A stretch of 27,403 nt of DNA from Paracoccaceae bacterium (GTDB taxonomy: Bacteria; Pseudomonadota; Alphaproteobacteria; Rhodobacterales; Rhodobacteraceae), in contig SKWP01000059.1 in the NCBI GenBank assembly GCA_007128865.1, forward strand, positions 1 to 27,403, written 5' to 3'. Below the pieces are notes generated by a model that was not told the DNA's origin, made no database searches, and saw nothing but the letters and a program-made list of their open reading frames with translations. Within the stretch, counting starts at the first letter, position 1; every line of letters starts with the position of its first letter. Shown one piece after another: positions 1 to 7,960 of this stretch. The translations under genes and the position numbers were made by a program.

Positions 1-414
1 GTGTTCGGAAATCTCTATGGCTCGCCCCGTGCCCCTGTGGAAGACGCCATTGCGGCGGGGCGCGACACGCTTTTCGATATCGACTGGCAGGGCGGCCAGC
101 AGATCGCCAATTCGGTGCTGAAGGCCGACGCGGTGTCGGTCTTCATCCTGCCGCCCTCGATTGCCGCGCTGCGCCAGCGGCTGGTCGGCCGCGCCCAGGA
201 CAGTGCCGAGGTCATCGCCGGCCGCATGGCGCGCGCACGCGACGAGATCAGCCACTGGGCCGAATACGATTATGTGCTGGTCAATGACGATCTGGACCGC
301 TGCGAGGCCGAGTTGCGCACCATCCTTGCCGCCGAGCGCCTGCGCCGCGAACGCCAGCCGGGGCTTGTCGCCCATGTCCGGCGGATGAATGCCGAGTTCG
401 AGGAGCTGCAATGA
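1..414 (+). CDS. gmk: Guanylate kinase, 3' part (5' end outside window)
   Basis: Guanylate kinase phosphorylates GMP (and dGMP) to GDP with ATP in the cytoplasm. The visible 137 codons begin with VFGNLYGSP, the family segment that follows the GMP-binding part. They continue with [12 protein letters not shown] and VFILPPS, then the lid/C-terminal part with [12 protein letters not shown] and [11 protein letters not shown]. The P-loop and the start codon lie upstream of the window, so the GTG at base 1 is an internal Val codon, not the start. The stop codon overlaps the start of the next gene by 4 bases (ATGA), which suggests translational coupling. Identification rests on clear family motifs. 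Confidence 0.95.
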   Translation: MFGNLYGSPRAPVEDAIAAGRDTLFDIDWQGGQQIANSVLKADAVSVFILPPSIAALRQRLVGRAQDSAEVIAGRMARARDEISHWAEYDYVLVNDDLDRCEAELRTILAAERLRRERQPGLVAHVRRMNAEFEELQ

Positions 415-938
415 CCCTCTACACCCTGGACGGTATCGCGCCGCAACTGCCTGAAACGGGCAATGTCTGGGTGGCGCCGGATGCCAATGTGATCGGCCGC
501 GTGGTGCTGGGCGACATGGTGTCGGTCTGGTTCGGTGCCACGCTGCGCGGCGACAACGAGCCGATCATGATCGGCGACGGCTCGAACATCCAGGAAGGTT
601 GCGTGCTGCACACCGACCCGGGCTGCCCGCTGACCGTCGGGCGGGACTGCACCATCGGGCACAAGGCCATCCTGCACGGCTGCACGATCGGTGACGGCAG
701 CCTGGTCGGCATGGGGGCCACGGTGCTGAACCGGGCGGTCATCGGGCGCGGCTGCCTGATCGGGGCCGGGGCGCTGGTGACCGAGGGCAAGGCAATTCCC
801 GACGGCAGCCTTGTCGTGGGATCGCCGGCGCGGGTGGTGCGCAGCCTTGATGCCGAAGCCATCGAAGGATTGCGCCAATCCGCGCGGCGCTACCGGCAGA
901 ACCTGCTGCGTTTCCGCGACGGGCTGGCGGGGGTCTGA
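411..938 (+). CDS. Gamma-carbonic anhydrase family hexapeptide-repeat protein
   Basis: A 175-residue left-handed beta-helix protein of the gamma-carbonic anhydrase/YrdA-PaaY group. Repeated [LIV]-G-x-x hexapeptides run from about residue 20 to 140 (for example [37 protein letters not shown]). Three histidines, H67, H84 and H89, have the spacing of the metal ligands of the family. A short helix, residues 150-175, closes the trimer-type fold. Members bind zinc or iron; many have weak or no CO2 hydration activity, so the exact reaction is uncertain. The start ATG overlaps the gmk stop codon, so the two are probably co-transcribed. The stop TGA lies at the edge of an intergenic inverted repeat. 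Confidence 0.9.
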   Translation: MTLYTLDGIAPQLPETGNVWVAPDANVIGRVVLGDMVSVWFGATLRGDNEPIMIGDGSNIQEGCVLHTDPGCPLTVGRDCTIGHKAILHGCTIGDGSLVGMGATVLNRAVIGRGCLIGAGALVTEGKAIPDGSLVVGSPARVVRSLDAEAIEGLRQSARRYRQNLLRFRDGLAGV

Positions 939-1013
939 TACCGGATCCGTTCGGGAAGCGCGGGCGGGGAAGGCCCGTTGACCGACCGGACTGACCGAAC
1001 GGAGCCCCGTTTC
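938..1013. repeat. Intergenic inverted-repeat element, copy A (possible bidirectional terminator)
   Basis: This 76-bp element fills the gap between two convergent genes and touches both stop codons. GGATCCGTTCGG (943-954) can pair with CCGAACGGAGCC (995-1006) with one mismatch, around a G-rich centre that reads CGGGCGGGGAAGG. The same outer word (ATACCGGATCCG) and the same G-rich centre recur in copy B at 24073-24155, also at a convergent junction. A role as bidirectional terminator or REP-like element is inferred from position and structure. Confidence 0.6.
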
Positions 1014-1734
1014 AGTTGCCGGCCTGAACGGCCCTGCGAAACGGCTCCGGATCCCACCAGCAGGCAAAGCCGTCACCGTCAGGGTCGAGGTTGAGCGGGT
1101 CACGCTGCGGCCCGCCGCGACGCAGGAATTCCTCCTGCGCCAGATCGTCGCTCACGAACTGGCCGCAATTGCGGCTGTGGTTCTGCAGGTTCACCGCCGA
1201 GCGGCGATAGATCGCCTCTCCCACCCGGTTCTGGGTCGACAGCGCATAGGCGACAATGTTGGGCAGGTCCGCGGGGCGTTCGGGCAGGGGCTGCGCCGCC
1301 ACGGGTTCAAGCTGCGATGGCTGGGCGGATGCAGCGGCCGCCGCTGTGCCCGCAGCCTGCTGCCGGGCGAAAATGGTCTGGAAATCCTGTTCGCTGACCC
1401 CCGAACCCTGTGCCTGGACTGTCGGCTGCGGCTCGGCAAGGGCAGCCTGGCTGGTCGCGCCGGCCGGCGACGGCGGCTCTGCCGGGGCGGCCATCATCGT
1501 GGCAATCGGAATGGCCGATATCGGCGCGGCTTCGGCGGGCGGCACGACCGATACCACCTGCGGTGCCGGCACGACGGCCACGCGGGCCGCTGCGGCCTGC
1601 CGCTCCTGTTCGCGCAGATAGCTCTGATAGTCGCCGAAGCCGACGCCGCTGCCCACGCGCGCCGCGCTGTCGGGAATCGCCGGCTGGCAGGCCGCCAGCG
1701 CAACCGCTGCCCCCGCCGCGTAAAGAAACCGCAT
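1012..1734 (-). CDS. Putative lipoprotein with Ala/Pro-rich linker and excalibur-like C-terminal domain
   Basis: A 240-residue protein with a lipoprotein signal peptide: MRFLYAAGAAVALAAC, lipobox LAAC, acylated Cys at 16. Residues about 40-165 are a low-complexity Ala/Pro/Gln-rich linker. The C-terminal 60 residues are compact: NCGQF near residue 190, then DPDGDGFACWWDP near residue 220. The DxDxDG loop preceded by a cysteine and followed by another recalls the excalibur calcium-binding module, though the match is by eye only. It is probably anchored to a membrane facing the periplasm. It lies 47 bp downstream of gatA on the same strand and may share its transcript. No function can be given. 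Confidence 0.75.
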   Translation of the reverse strand: MRFLYAAGAAVALAACQPAIPDSAARVGSGVGFGDYQSYLREQERQAAAARVAVVPAPQVVSVVPPAEAAPISAIPIATMMAAPAEPPSPAGATSQAALAEPQPTVQAQGSGVSEQDFQTIFARQQAAGTAAAAASAQPSQLEPVAAQPLPERPADLPNIVAYALSTQNRVGEAIYRRSAVNLQNHSRNCGQFVSDDLAQEEFLRRGGPQRDPLNLDPDGDGFACWWDPEPFRRAVQAGN

Positions 1735-1781
1735 CGATCTGCCTCTTGCCCGTGATGTCCGCTCACGTTACCGGCGCGAGC

Positions 1782-3263
1782 TTACCACCATTTCTGCGGC
1801 TTTGAAACAAATCCCGCGGCCGTTTCCAGCCGCCAGGCGATATTGAGCAGATCGCCCTCTTCCCAGGGCCGGCCGATCAGTTGCAGGCCCAGCGGCCGGC
1901 CGCGCCCGTCAAGCCCGCTCGGCAGCGCCACCGCCGGCAAGCCGGCCATGTTCACCGGCACCGTGAAGATGTCGTTCAGGTACATCTCGACAGGGTCGCC
2001 ACCCGCCTTTTCGCCCAGCGCAAAGGCCGCCGACGGGGTGGCAGGGGTGAGGATGGCATCGATGCCGTCATCGAAGGCCATGTCGAAGTCGCGCTTGATC
2101 AGCGTGCGCACCTTGCGGGCGCGGTTGTAATAGGCGTCATAGAACCCCGCAGACAGCACATAGGTTCCGATCATCACGCGGCGCTGCACCTCGGGCCCGA
2201 AGCCTTCGGCGCGGGTCTTTTCGTACATCTCGACGATGCCCTCGCCCTGCGTCAGCTTCGCGCGGTGGCCATAGCGCACCCCGTCATAGCGGGCGAGGTT
2301 GGAAGATGCCTCGGCCGGCGCGATGACGTAATAGGCGGGCAGCGCGTATTTCGTGTGCGGCAGGCTGATATCCACGATCTCGGCGCCGGCGTCGCGCAGC
2401 ATCTCGGCGCCGCGGTCCCACAGCGCGGCAATCTCGGCCGGCATGCCGTCCATCCGGTATTCGCGCGGAATGCCGATGCGGCGGCCGCGGACATCGCCGG
2501 TCAGCGCCGCCTCGAAATCGGGCACCGGCAGATCGGCAGAGGTCGAATCCTTCGGGTCATGCCCGCACATCGCGCCCAGCATGATTGCCGCGTCGCGCAC
2601 CGTGCGGGTCATCGGCCCGGCCTGATCGAGCGACGAGGCAAAAGCCACGATCCCCCAGCGCGAACAGCGCCCGTAGGTCGGCTTGATCCCCACCGTCCCG
2701 GTAAAGGCCGCGGGCTGGCGGATCGAACCGCCGGTGTCGGTGCCGGTGGCGCCAAGGCACAGGTCAGCCGCCACCGCCGCTGCCGAGCCGCCCGAAGACC
2801 CGCCGGGGGTCAGATCGCGGCCGTCCACCTTCCAGGGGTTCACCGCAGGGCCGTAGACCGAGGTTTCGTTGGACGAGCCCATGGCGAATTCGTCCATGTT
2901 CAGCTTGCCCAGCATCACCGCGCCGGCATCGCGCAGCCGCGCGCCGACCGTCGATTCATAGGGCGGCAGGAAACCGTTGAGGATAAAGCTTGCCGCCTGG
3001 CTCGGCACGCCTTCGGTGCAGAACAGATCCTTGATGCCGACCGGGATGCCGCACATCGCCGGCGCATCGCCGGCACGCAGCCGTGCGTCGGCATCTGCCG
3101 CCCGTTGGCGGGCGATTTCGGGGGTCTGGTGCACAAAGGCGTTCAGCCGCCCGGCGCCGTCGATGGCGGCAAGGCAGGCCTCGGTCAGTTCCTGCGCGGT
3201 AAAGCGGCCGGCACGCAGCCCGTCGCGGGCCTCGGCGATGCTCAGGGCGTTGAGATCGGTCAT
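1782..3263 (-). CDS. gatA: Aspartyl/glutamyl-tRNA amidotransferase subunit A
   Basis: The amidase subunit of GatCAB, which hydrolyses glutamine and delivers ammonia to convert Glu-tRNA(Gln) to Gln-tRNA(Gln) (or Asp-tRNA(Asn) to Asn-tRNA). The 493-residue length is usual. The amidase-signature triad is present: Lys78 in [10 protein letters not shown], cis-Ser156 in [12 protein letters not shown] and nucleophile Ser180 in [12 protein letters not shown], with the expected 24-residue spacing between the serines. The start ATG overlaps the gatC stop codon by 4 bases. gatB is not in the window; it is often unlinked in alphaproteobacteria. Confidence 0.98.
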   Translation of the reverse strand: MTDLNALSIAEARDGLRAGRFTAQELTEACLAAIDGAGRLNAFVHQTPEIARQRAADADARLRAGDAPAMCGIPVGIKDLFCTEGVPSQAASFILNGFLPPYESTVGARLRDAGAVMLGKLNMDEFAMGSSNETSVYGPAVNPWKVDGRDLTPGGSSGGSAAAVAADLCLGATGTDTGGSIRQPAAFTGTVGIKPTYGRCSRWGIVAFASSLDQAGPMTRTVRDAAIMLGAMCGHDPKDSTSADLPVPDFEAALTGDVRGRRIGIPREYRMDGMPAEIAALWDRGAEMLRDAGAEIVDISLPHTKYALPAYYVIAPAEASSNLARYDGVRYGHRAKLTQGEGIVEMYEKTRAEGFGPEVQRRVMIGTYVLSAGFYDAYYNRARKVRTLIKRDFDMAFDDGIDAILTPATPSAAFALGEKAGGDPVEMYLNDIFTVPVNMAGLPAVALPSGLDGRGRPLGLQLIGRPWEEGDLLNIAWRLETAAGFVSKPQKWW

Positions 3264-3550
3264 TCCACCACCTTCGGCACGGCAAAGAAGCCCTCGCGGG
3301 CGTCGGGGGCGTTGGCCAGCACCTTGGTCTGAATGCTGCCGTCGGTCACCGCATCGTCGCGCCGCTTCAGCCGCATCGGCGTGACCGAGGTCATCGGCTC
3401 CACCCCCTCGACATCGACCTCATTGAGCTGCTCCATGAAGGTCAGGATGTTGCTGAGCTCCTGCGCCAGCGCCGGCAGCGCCGCCTCCTCGACGCGGATC
3501 CGCGCCAGATGCGCGACCCGCCGCGCGGTTTCGGTGTCGATCTGGGACAT
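3260..3550 (-). CDS. gatC: Aspartyl/glutamyl-tRNA amidotransferase subunit C
   Basis: The small subunit of GatCAB, which wraps around GatA and stabilises its contact with GatB. I start at the ATG giving [18 protein letters not shown], 96 residues, the family's normal length. Reading further upstream adds 32 residues unlike any GatC. GGTGG lies just upstream as a modest ribosome site. Typical segments are [26 protein letters not shown] and the C-terminal FFAVPKVVE. It is the first gene of the gatC-gatA pair, with a 4-base stop/start overlap, which supports coupled synthesis of the two subunits. Confidence 0.95.
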   Translation of the reverse strand: MSQIDTETARRVAHLARIRVEEAALPALAQELSNILTFMEQLNEVDVEGVEPMTSVTPMRLKRRDDAVTDGSIQTKVLANAPDAREGFFAVPKVVE

Positions 3551-3626
3551 GCTGCCACCCGTGTTGTCGCGCGGGCGGTTTAGCGGCATGGCGCTGGCGG
3601 CGCAAGCGCGGCAAAGCTGTGACGCG

Positions 3627-4223
3627 TCAATAGGGCCGGTTGGCAAGGCTGTATTCGATGGTCTGCCCGCCGGCGGTTATCTGCACGCGATGGGTGGTGT
3701 TTGGCGGCGGCGTGTCGATCAGGATGCGATGAAAGCCGCCCGACCCGAAGGCGGTTCCGCTGGCGGCATAATTCGCCTCGTTGAACTGCGGGTTGTCGGG
3801 CCCGGAAATCACCCGCGGGTCGGCACCGGCCACCAGCAGCCGCGGGTTGCCGTCGCCGGTGATGGTGAATTCCTGGCCGCCCAGGTCGGGAAAGCCATCC
3901 GGAAGCGCATGCGCGTGAAACGGGTTGGCCCAGAGCGTCGGATGATCGGGGTTCATGGGCAGGCGCCGCTCGGACATCACGAAATCGGGGTCGGGGTTCC
4001 ATTCCGGCCCTTCCGCGCCCGGACCGAACCCCAGTGCGACCGTGGCATTCGAGAGCGCATCGCGCAGCTTGCCGGCGAATTCTGCCGTTCCCCCGGCAAC
4101 CAGAACCGCCGCACCGATCCCGAGGCCGACAAGTGCGGCGGTCAGCACCATCCAGTCCACCGTCACCGCGCCGTCGTCTCGCCGCCATAACCAACGCAGC
4201 ATCACTCGCCCCATACGCATCAT
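3627..4223 (-). CDS. Conserved hypothetical protein with Flp-pilin-like N-terminal segment
   Basis: About 198 residues. The N-terminus has a short positive segment (MLRWLWRRDDG), then a hydrophobic helix beginning GAVTVDWMVLTAALVGLG, about residues 18-43. This resembles Flp/type IVb pilin N-termini found in many Rhodobacteraceae. The rest, residues 60-198, is soluble, rich in Pro, Asn and Gly, with no motif I recognise; it ends ITAGGQTIEYSLANRPY. Unlike real Flp pilins (50-70 residues) it has a long C-terminal domain, so it may be a minor pilin or simply a single-TM periplasmic protein. The start is uncertain: four Met codons lie in the first eight positions, and GAGGA sits just before the first. 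No pilus assembly genes are near. Confidence 0.65.
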   Translation of the reverse strand: MMRMGRVMLRWLWRRDDGAVTVDWMVLTAALVGLGIGAAVLVAGGTAEFAGKLRDALSNATVALGFGPGAEGPEWNPDPDFVMSERRLPMNPDHPTLWANPFHAHALPDGFPDLGGQEFTITGDGNPRLLVAGADPRVISGPDNPQFNEANYAASGTAFGSGGFHRILIDTPPPNTTHRVQITAGGQTIEYSLANRPY

Positions 4224-4459
4224 TCCTCAACCGCAGGATGAGACTATACAGGAAAGTGTTGATCCTTTGGCGGTACTGCGGCTTTCCCCAGGAAATTGCA
4301 TCGCCGGTGCGCGGCCGGGCGATCCTGTTCGTGCCGGGCGGCTGCCTGCTGACGCCGGATGACCGACAGCCCGGAGCCCCATGGCGGACGGTCGGCGCTG
4401 CGCGCCTTGATTCCGGGCCAGGGGGGCGGCAGCGGGGTGCATGGCGCTGCCCTTGGCGT

Positions 4460-4951
4460 TCAGTTCCCGGCTCCGGCCGCCCCCGCTTCGAGAATGGCCT
4501 TCAGGTTCCGCCCTTCCTCGGCCATGTGCTGCTCGACAGCAGCGAAATCGCGCCGGTTCAGGCGCTGGCCCATCGGGCCGACGCCGCGCAGATGCACCAC
4601 GGCCTCGAAATGAAAGCCGCCCCCCTCAGCCCGGAAGGCAAAGCTCATGCGCGGCAGGAAGGCCCGCATCAGCCGGCTGGTGGGCGCGAAGGCACAGAAG
4701 CGGTCGGGCGTCACCTCGTCGATGCGCACCTCCTTTTCCATCACCTTGCCGCCGATACGCTCGCGAAACCAGAAAACGGTGCCGGGCCTGATGCCGCGCC
4801 CCTTGCGCCACTCGAATCCCAGATGATCGGGGTGCCAACGCAAATAGTTTTCGTCCATCGCCTCGAAGAAGGCGAAGCCACGCTCGGGCGGGGCATCGAT
4901 GAAGATGCTATCCTCGAACCTCAGACTGAAAAAGCCGGTCCTGCGTTGCAT
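4460..4951 (-). CDS. SRPBCC (START-like) family protein
   Basis: A 163-residue protein with the pattern of a helix-grip SRPBCC fold: FEDSIFIDAPPERGFAFFEAM at the start, then a run of alternating strands (GTVFWFRERIGGK, EKEVRIDEVTPDRFCAF, FHFEAVVHLRG) and a long C-terminal helix from about residue 130 (DFAAVEQHMAEEGRNLKAILEA). Such proteins bind hydrophobic ligands in a deep pocket. The ligand is unknown here. GGGGAGGG directly before the ATG is a strong ribosome site. No operon partner is evident. Confidence 0.75.
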   Translation of the reverse strand: MQRRTGFFSLRFEDSIFIDAPPERGFAFFEAMDENYLRWHPDHLGFEWRKGRGIRPGTVFWFRERIGGKVMEKEVRIDEVTPDRFCAFAPTSRLMRAFLPRMSFAFRAEGGGFHFEAVVHLRGVGPMGQRLNRRDFAAVEQHMAEEGRNLKAILEAGAAGAGN

Positions 4952-4962
4952 GGTCCCTCCCC

Positions 4963-4978
4963 GGGCCGTTTTCGGCCC
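4963..4978. other. Perfect hairpin GGGCCG-TTTT-CGGCCC
   Basis: A 6-bp perfect stem with a 4-base loop immediately upstream of the ribosome site of the SRPBCC gene. On the plus strand it is followed by TTTG, too short a T-run to call a terminator. On the minus strand it would lie in the 5' leader of the SRPBCC message. The rest of 4952-5081 shows nothing I can name. Confidence 0.35.
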
Positions 4979-5081
4979 TTTGCCTGTCAGCTGCGGTGAA
5001 TTCGCGCGATGGTTCGGTCTGCGGGCAGAAAAACGCGCCTTTCGCCTTTGCGCGCGCCTGCCGCATACCTGCCGGGCAGGA

Positions 5082-5261
5082 TCAGCCCGCCAGCCGGTGC
5101 CGGCGATAGACCTCGATCATCCAGCCCAGCATGATTCCGCTAAGGATGTGCCAGACGAAATGCGTCCCCACGGGGATCAGGTCGCAGACAGGCCGGTCGA
5201 GCATCCGGAAGCCCAGCGAGAGGGCCAGGATCCCTGCCCCGATCAGCAGCCCGCGCGCGGT
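5082..5261 (-). pseudogene. Truncated second copy of the ceramidase 3' end
   Basis: Read on the minus strand, this stretch encodes 59 residues from TARGLLIGAGILALSL to YRRHRLAG and a stop, with a TAA codon directly before the first codon. It corresponds to residues 158-214 of the intact ceramidase-like gene at 5297-6364, including both C-terminal histidines (GTHFVWH), but the N-terminal two-thirds is missing. By hand alignment, 5092-5261 matches 5724-5893 at about 138 of 170 bases. About 47 of 56 residues are identical and most differences are synonymous. The fragment therefore came from a gene that diverged under selection, not from a fresh duplication. Its ending (RLAG then stop) is probably the ordinary C-terminus of the family. 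Confidence 0.85.
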
Positions 5262-5296
5262 TTAGTGGGATGGCGCGAGGCCCGCAAACGTGTGCT

Positions 5297-6364
5297 CTAG
5301 CTAGGCTTCGATTGCATGACCCGCGCTAGACGGTTTTCTGCTTCAACCAACAGTGACGTGTCCGACAGTCGTCGAAAGTATTCCACTGATGCGTTTGCGT
5401 GATGCCAAGCTGCCTGCCAATGGCTTCGCTTTCCAGAAAGCCGAAACAGCGCGAGTTCGACTCCCGCAAGTTCATGGTCAATGAGGGCAGTGTCCTCTCG
5501 GGATGGCGCAACTTGCGACCGAAGCGCCCCCAGGTACTCGTAAAGCGCGGATTCAATATCCGACCGGTCAGTCTTCCGCACCATAAGATCGGCCAATGAT
5601 TGACGCATTTTCCAGATCCTGGAGGCTGGTGTCTCCGTGTCTCCATCATGAGTGGACGCGAGCGATGCCATCAGAGACGAATGAAACAGGTCTGTAACTG
5701 GTTCATTGACGTCTGCCGCGCCTAGCCGGTGCCGGCGGTAGACCTCGATCATCCAGCCCAGCATGATGCCGTTTAGCACATGCCACATGAAATGCGTGCC
5801 GATCGGGATCACGTCACACAGCGGCTTGTCGAGCATCCGGAAGGTCAGCGACAGCGCAAGGATGCCCGCGCCGATGAAAAGCCCGCGCGCCGTGGCCGGG
5901 TGCCGCCCCCGCAGCAAGACCCCGTAAAGCACGATCAGCGCCGCGACGCTGGCATAGGCGGCGTTCGCGCCGGCCTGCGGGACCACCTGCGCCACCGCCC
6001 AGGAAAACGCCGCCGCATAGGGAAGAAACAGCACCACCGCCGCGCCGGCGCCCCACCATGGCAGGCCGACATAGTCGCGCGTCGCGGCATAGACATAGAG
6101 CAGGATGAAGATCAGGATCGGCAGAACATCGGCCAGACCCGCCCAGCGGGTGGCGTGGGTATGCCACAGGAACGAACCGATCCCGATCGCGGCCAGCACC
6201 ACCACCATCGCCCAGGCCAGCATCAGCCCCGAGCCGCGCAGCCGCAGCGCCATCACCCCCGCAGCAATCAGGAAGCTCGCGTTGGTGACCGCGTTGACAG
6301 GCTCGGACCAGTAGGCGGCATCGCTGCGTTCGCAATAGGCGATCACGGTTTCGGACCAGTTCAT
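5297..6364 (-). CDS. Alkaline ceramidase-family membrane hydrolase with an added C-terminal tail
   Basis: A multi-pass membrane protein of the alkaline ceramidase/CREST family, which hydrolyses amide-linked lipids in the membrane with a zinc-bound water. I start at MNWSETVIAYCERSD: AGGAGA lies 8 bases upstream, and longer forms add no family sequence. The core is residues 1-215, with about seven hydrophobic helices. The catalytic set matches human ACER3 in spacing: Ser64 and His68 (SFLWH), Asp79 (GLAD), His191 and His195 (THFMWH). Residues 216-355, from GAADVNEPVTDLF to the end, form a soluble tail I do not recognise. Its DNA (5297-5723) is about 55% GC by hand count, against roughly two-thirds G+C in most neighbours. 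The tail is probably acquired; see the truncated copy at 5082-5261. Confidence 0.85.
   Translation of the reverse strand: MNWSETVIAYCERSDAAYWSEPVNAVTNASFLIAAGVMALRLRGSGLMLAWAMVVVLAAIGIGSFLWHTHATRWAGLADVLPILIFILLYVYAATRDYVGLPWWGAGAAVVLFLPYAAAFSWAVAQVVPQAGANAAYASVAALIVLYGVLLRGRHPATARGLFIGAGILALSLTFRMLDKPLCDVIPIGTHFMWHVLNGIMLGWMIEVYRRHRLGAADVNEPVTDLFHSSLMASLASTHDGDTETPASRIWKMRQSLADLMVRKTDRSDIESALYEYLGALRSQVAPSREDTALIDHELAGVELALFRLSGKRSHWQAAWHHANASVEYFRRLSDTSLLVEAENRLARVMQSKPS
5724..5893 (-). repeat. Intact partner of the diverged ceramidase 3' duplication
   Basis: These 170 bases inside the intact ceramidase-like gene align without gaps to 5092-5261, offset by 632 bases, at about 81% identity by hand count. 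The match stops abruptly at both ends: before the Thr158 codon on one side, and after the Arg-Leu codons on the other, where the intact gene runs on into its extra tail. Confidence 0.85.
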
Positions 6365-6756
6365 TGCCGTCTCTCCTGCCCGCGCCCCGGACCGATACCG
6401 CATTCGATATCGGCCTGTGGCCCCGCACGGCAAGAGGCAATCGCGGTGCACCGGCCCGCAGTGCTGTCCGCCCGGTCGGAGGGAGACCCTACCGCGCTGC
6501 TGATAACGCCTCCCGCCAACCCGGCTTCACAATCGAGCCCGGGAAACTGTTCTGCACCACACCTGCCACAGGTTCCGCCCGGGCGACCAGCCCGGGCCGT
6601 TCGGGCGCGTCCCTTATCGCCTCGGTTCCGACGGCGGAACAGGAACAGTTTCCTCGCCGGGAACTGCCCGGTTTCCTTTTCCAGCGGCCTTCTGAAGCCC
6701 CCACCCCCGCCGGCAGTGGGCGGCCAGTCTATCCGCCTGCCACCCTTGCAGGGCGC
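6365..6756. other. Non-coding stretch (392 bp) between ceramidase-like gene and M24 operon
   Basis: No convincing gene in either direction; long readable frames here have no family features and run into neighbouring antisense frames. The part next to the ceramidase gene holds its ribosome site and presumably its promoter, which I cannot place. The centre holds nested inverted repeats (6541-6654, listed separately). The part next to the M24 stop codon has a weak GGCGG/CCGCC stem near 6720-6740 without a T-run. Confidence 0.6.
6541..6654. repeat. Nested inverted repeats, possible structured RNA or MITE-like element
   Basis: The ends form an exact 11-bp inverted repeat, GGAAACTGTTC (6542-6552) and GAACAGTTTCC (6643-6653). 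Inside, GTTCCGCC (6572-6579) can pair with GGCGGAAC (6633-6640). GCCCGGGC occurs twice (6577-6584 and 6590-6597) around a 5-base loop. GTTCCG (6625-6630) can alternatively pair with CGGAAC (6635-6640). Two of these pairings exclude each other. No clear target-site duplication flanks the ends and no known riboswitch core is recognisable. Confidence 0.5.
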
Positions 6757-7956
6757 TCAGCAGCGGTGCAGCACCACGGGAATGTCGCTGAACACCTCGG
6801 GCGCTCCGGTTTCGCGGATGGCAAAGGTCTGGCCTACCCCGGCGCAGAGCCCGGTGCGGGTGTCGGGGATCATGATGTGAACGAAAAACACCATGCCCGG
6901 CTCCAGCACCAGCGGGTTGCCGGAATAGATCATCGGCGGCACATCCATCCACGTCGGCTTGAAGGTGCAGCCAAGCGCATAGCCGCAGGCGGCATAGCGC
7001 TGTTCGGCAAAGCCGGCGCCGTCCAGCACCGCGCGGTGGATATCGTCGAGCGTGCCAAGCCTTTCGCCCGGGCGCGCGGCCTGCTTGATGCGGTCCAGCG
7101 CCTCGGCGGCGACCTCCATCATCGCCACCTGGCGCGGGTCGGCCGGGCCGACGATGGCGGTGTGTTCCACGCAGACGTGATAGCGGCAGAAGGAACCGGC
7201 AAGCTCGATCAGCAACTGATCCTGCGCCTCGATCCGGCGTGGCCCGCCGATGCCGCGACCGAACAGCGCCCGCGGCCCGGTATTCACCAGCGGCCCGCCC
7301 GACGGCATGTCGCCGCCGCCGCCCAGCATCGCGGACAGCGCCGCGGCGGTGATCTCGCCTTCCAGCCCGCCGGGGCGCATGGCTTCCAGCCCGGCGCGCA
7401 CCGCGGCGTCGGCAAGCTGCCCGGCGCGGCGCACGTAATCCAGTTCGGCCGGCGACTTGACCAGCCGCTGGCGGCGCACGATGTCGGAGGCGTCCTCGAC
7501 CTCGCAGAACCCCGCCATGGCCGCCTCGACCATCCGGCCATTGGCGCCGGTCAGCCCGTAGGTGGCGAATTCAACCCCGACCCGTTCGCCCCCGAGGCCA
7601 AGTTCGGCCATCAGCGCGCGCAGATCCTCGGCCGGGTTGGCATCCTCGCGGTTCAGCCAGATCTCGATGCGGTCGTAGAGCGAGGCGACCTCGGCCTGGC
7701 GCAGGTCGGGCCGGCGGGTCAGCAGGACGGTAGGGCCATCGTCGGCGGTGATGATGCCAGCCTGGAAAAAGACATAGCCGGCGGTGTCGTATCCGGTCAG
7801 GTAATAGTGGCTTTCCTGGGCAAAGACGATCAGCGCCGACAGTCCGCGCCGGCGCAGTTCGGCCCGCGTGGCCTGCAGGCGGCGGGCGTATTCGGCCGTC
7901 TCGAAATGGACCGTGACAGGGCGTCCGTCGCGGGTGCTGGTGGTGAATTCGGCCAT
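6757..7956 (-). CDS. M24-family creatinase-like hydrolase (first paralogue), metal ligands absent
   Basis: A 399-residue pita-bread protein: N-terminal creatinase-type domain (about 20-165, with FAQESHYYLTGYDT), then the catalytic domain from RLVKSPAELDYVRRA. True M24 metallopeptidases bind two metals through Asp, Asp, His, Glu, Glu. Here the matching sites read Glu251 and Cys262 (no Asp pair), Tyr326 (in GYALG, normally GHGIG), His360 and Gln376. Creatinase and ectoine hydrolase are known relatives; creatinase works without metal, so hydrolysis of a non-peptide C-N bond is more likely than peptidase activity. It is the last gene of the left-going operon, 4 bp after the M20 gene, and closely resembles the first gene (14267-15445), with which it shares VPPMIYSGNP. 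Confidence 0.85.
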   Translation of the reverse strand: MAEFTTSTRDGRPVTVHFETAEYARRLQATRAELRRRGLSALIVFAQESHYYLTGYDTAGYVFFQAGIITADDGPTVLLTRRPDLRQAEVASLYDRIEIWLNREDANPAEDLRALMAELGLGGERVGVEFATYGLTGANGRMVEAAMAGFCEVEDASDIVRRQRLVKSPAELDYVRRAGQLADAAVRAGLEAMRPGGLEGEITAAALSAMLGGGGDMPSGGPLVNTGPRALFGRGIGGPRRIEAQDQLLIELAGSFCRYHVCVEHTAIVGPADPRQVAMMEVAAEALDRIKQAARPGERLGTLDDIHRAVLDGAGFAEQRYAACGYALGCTFKPTWMDVPPMIYSGNPLVLEPGMVFFVHIMIPDTRTGLCAGVGQTFAIRETGAPEVFSDIPVVLHRC

Positions 7957-7960
7957 CGGG

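Noticed and set aside
1..30. GTG at base 1 as a real start codon
   Set aside because: It is an internal codon of guanylate kinase; the P-loop and GMP-binding parts are missing and must lie upstream of the window.
4224..4459. A promoter with TATAGT (near 4239-4244, minus strand) for the pilin-like gene
   Set aside because: No acceptable -35 hexamer at a normal distance; too weak to list.
5261..5724. The AT-richer block as an insertion sequence
   Set aside because: No transposase-like sequence, no terminal inverted repeats and no target duplication visible; a recombination event fits better.
6452..6756. Possible cobalamin-type or SRP-type RNA in the gap
   Set aside because: I looked for the conserved B12-box and the SRP tetraloop words and did not see them; only generic hairpins remain.
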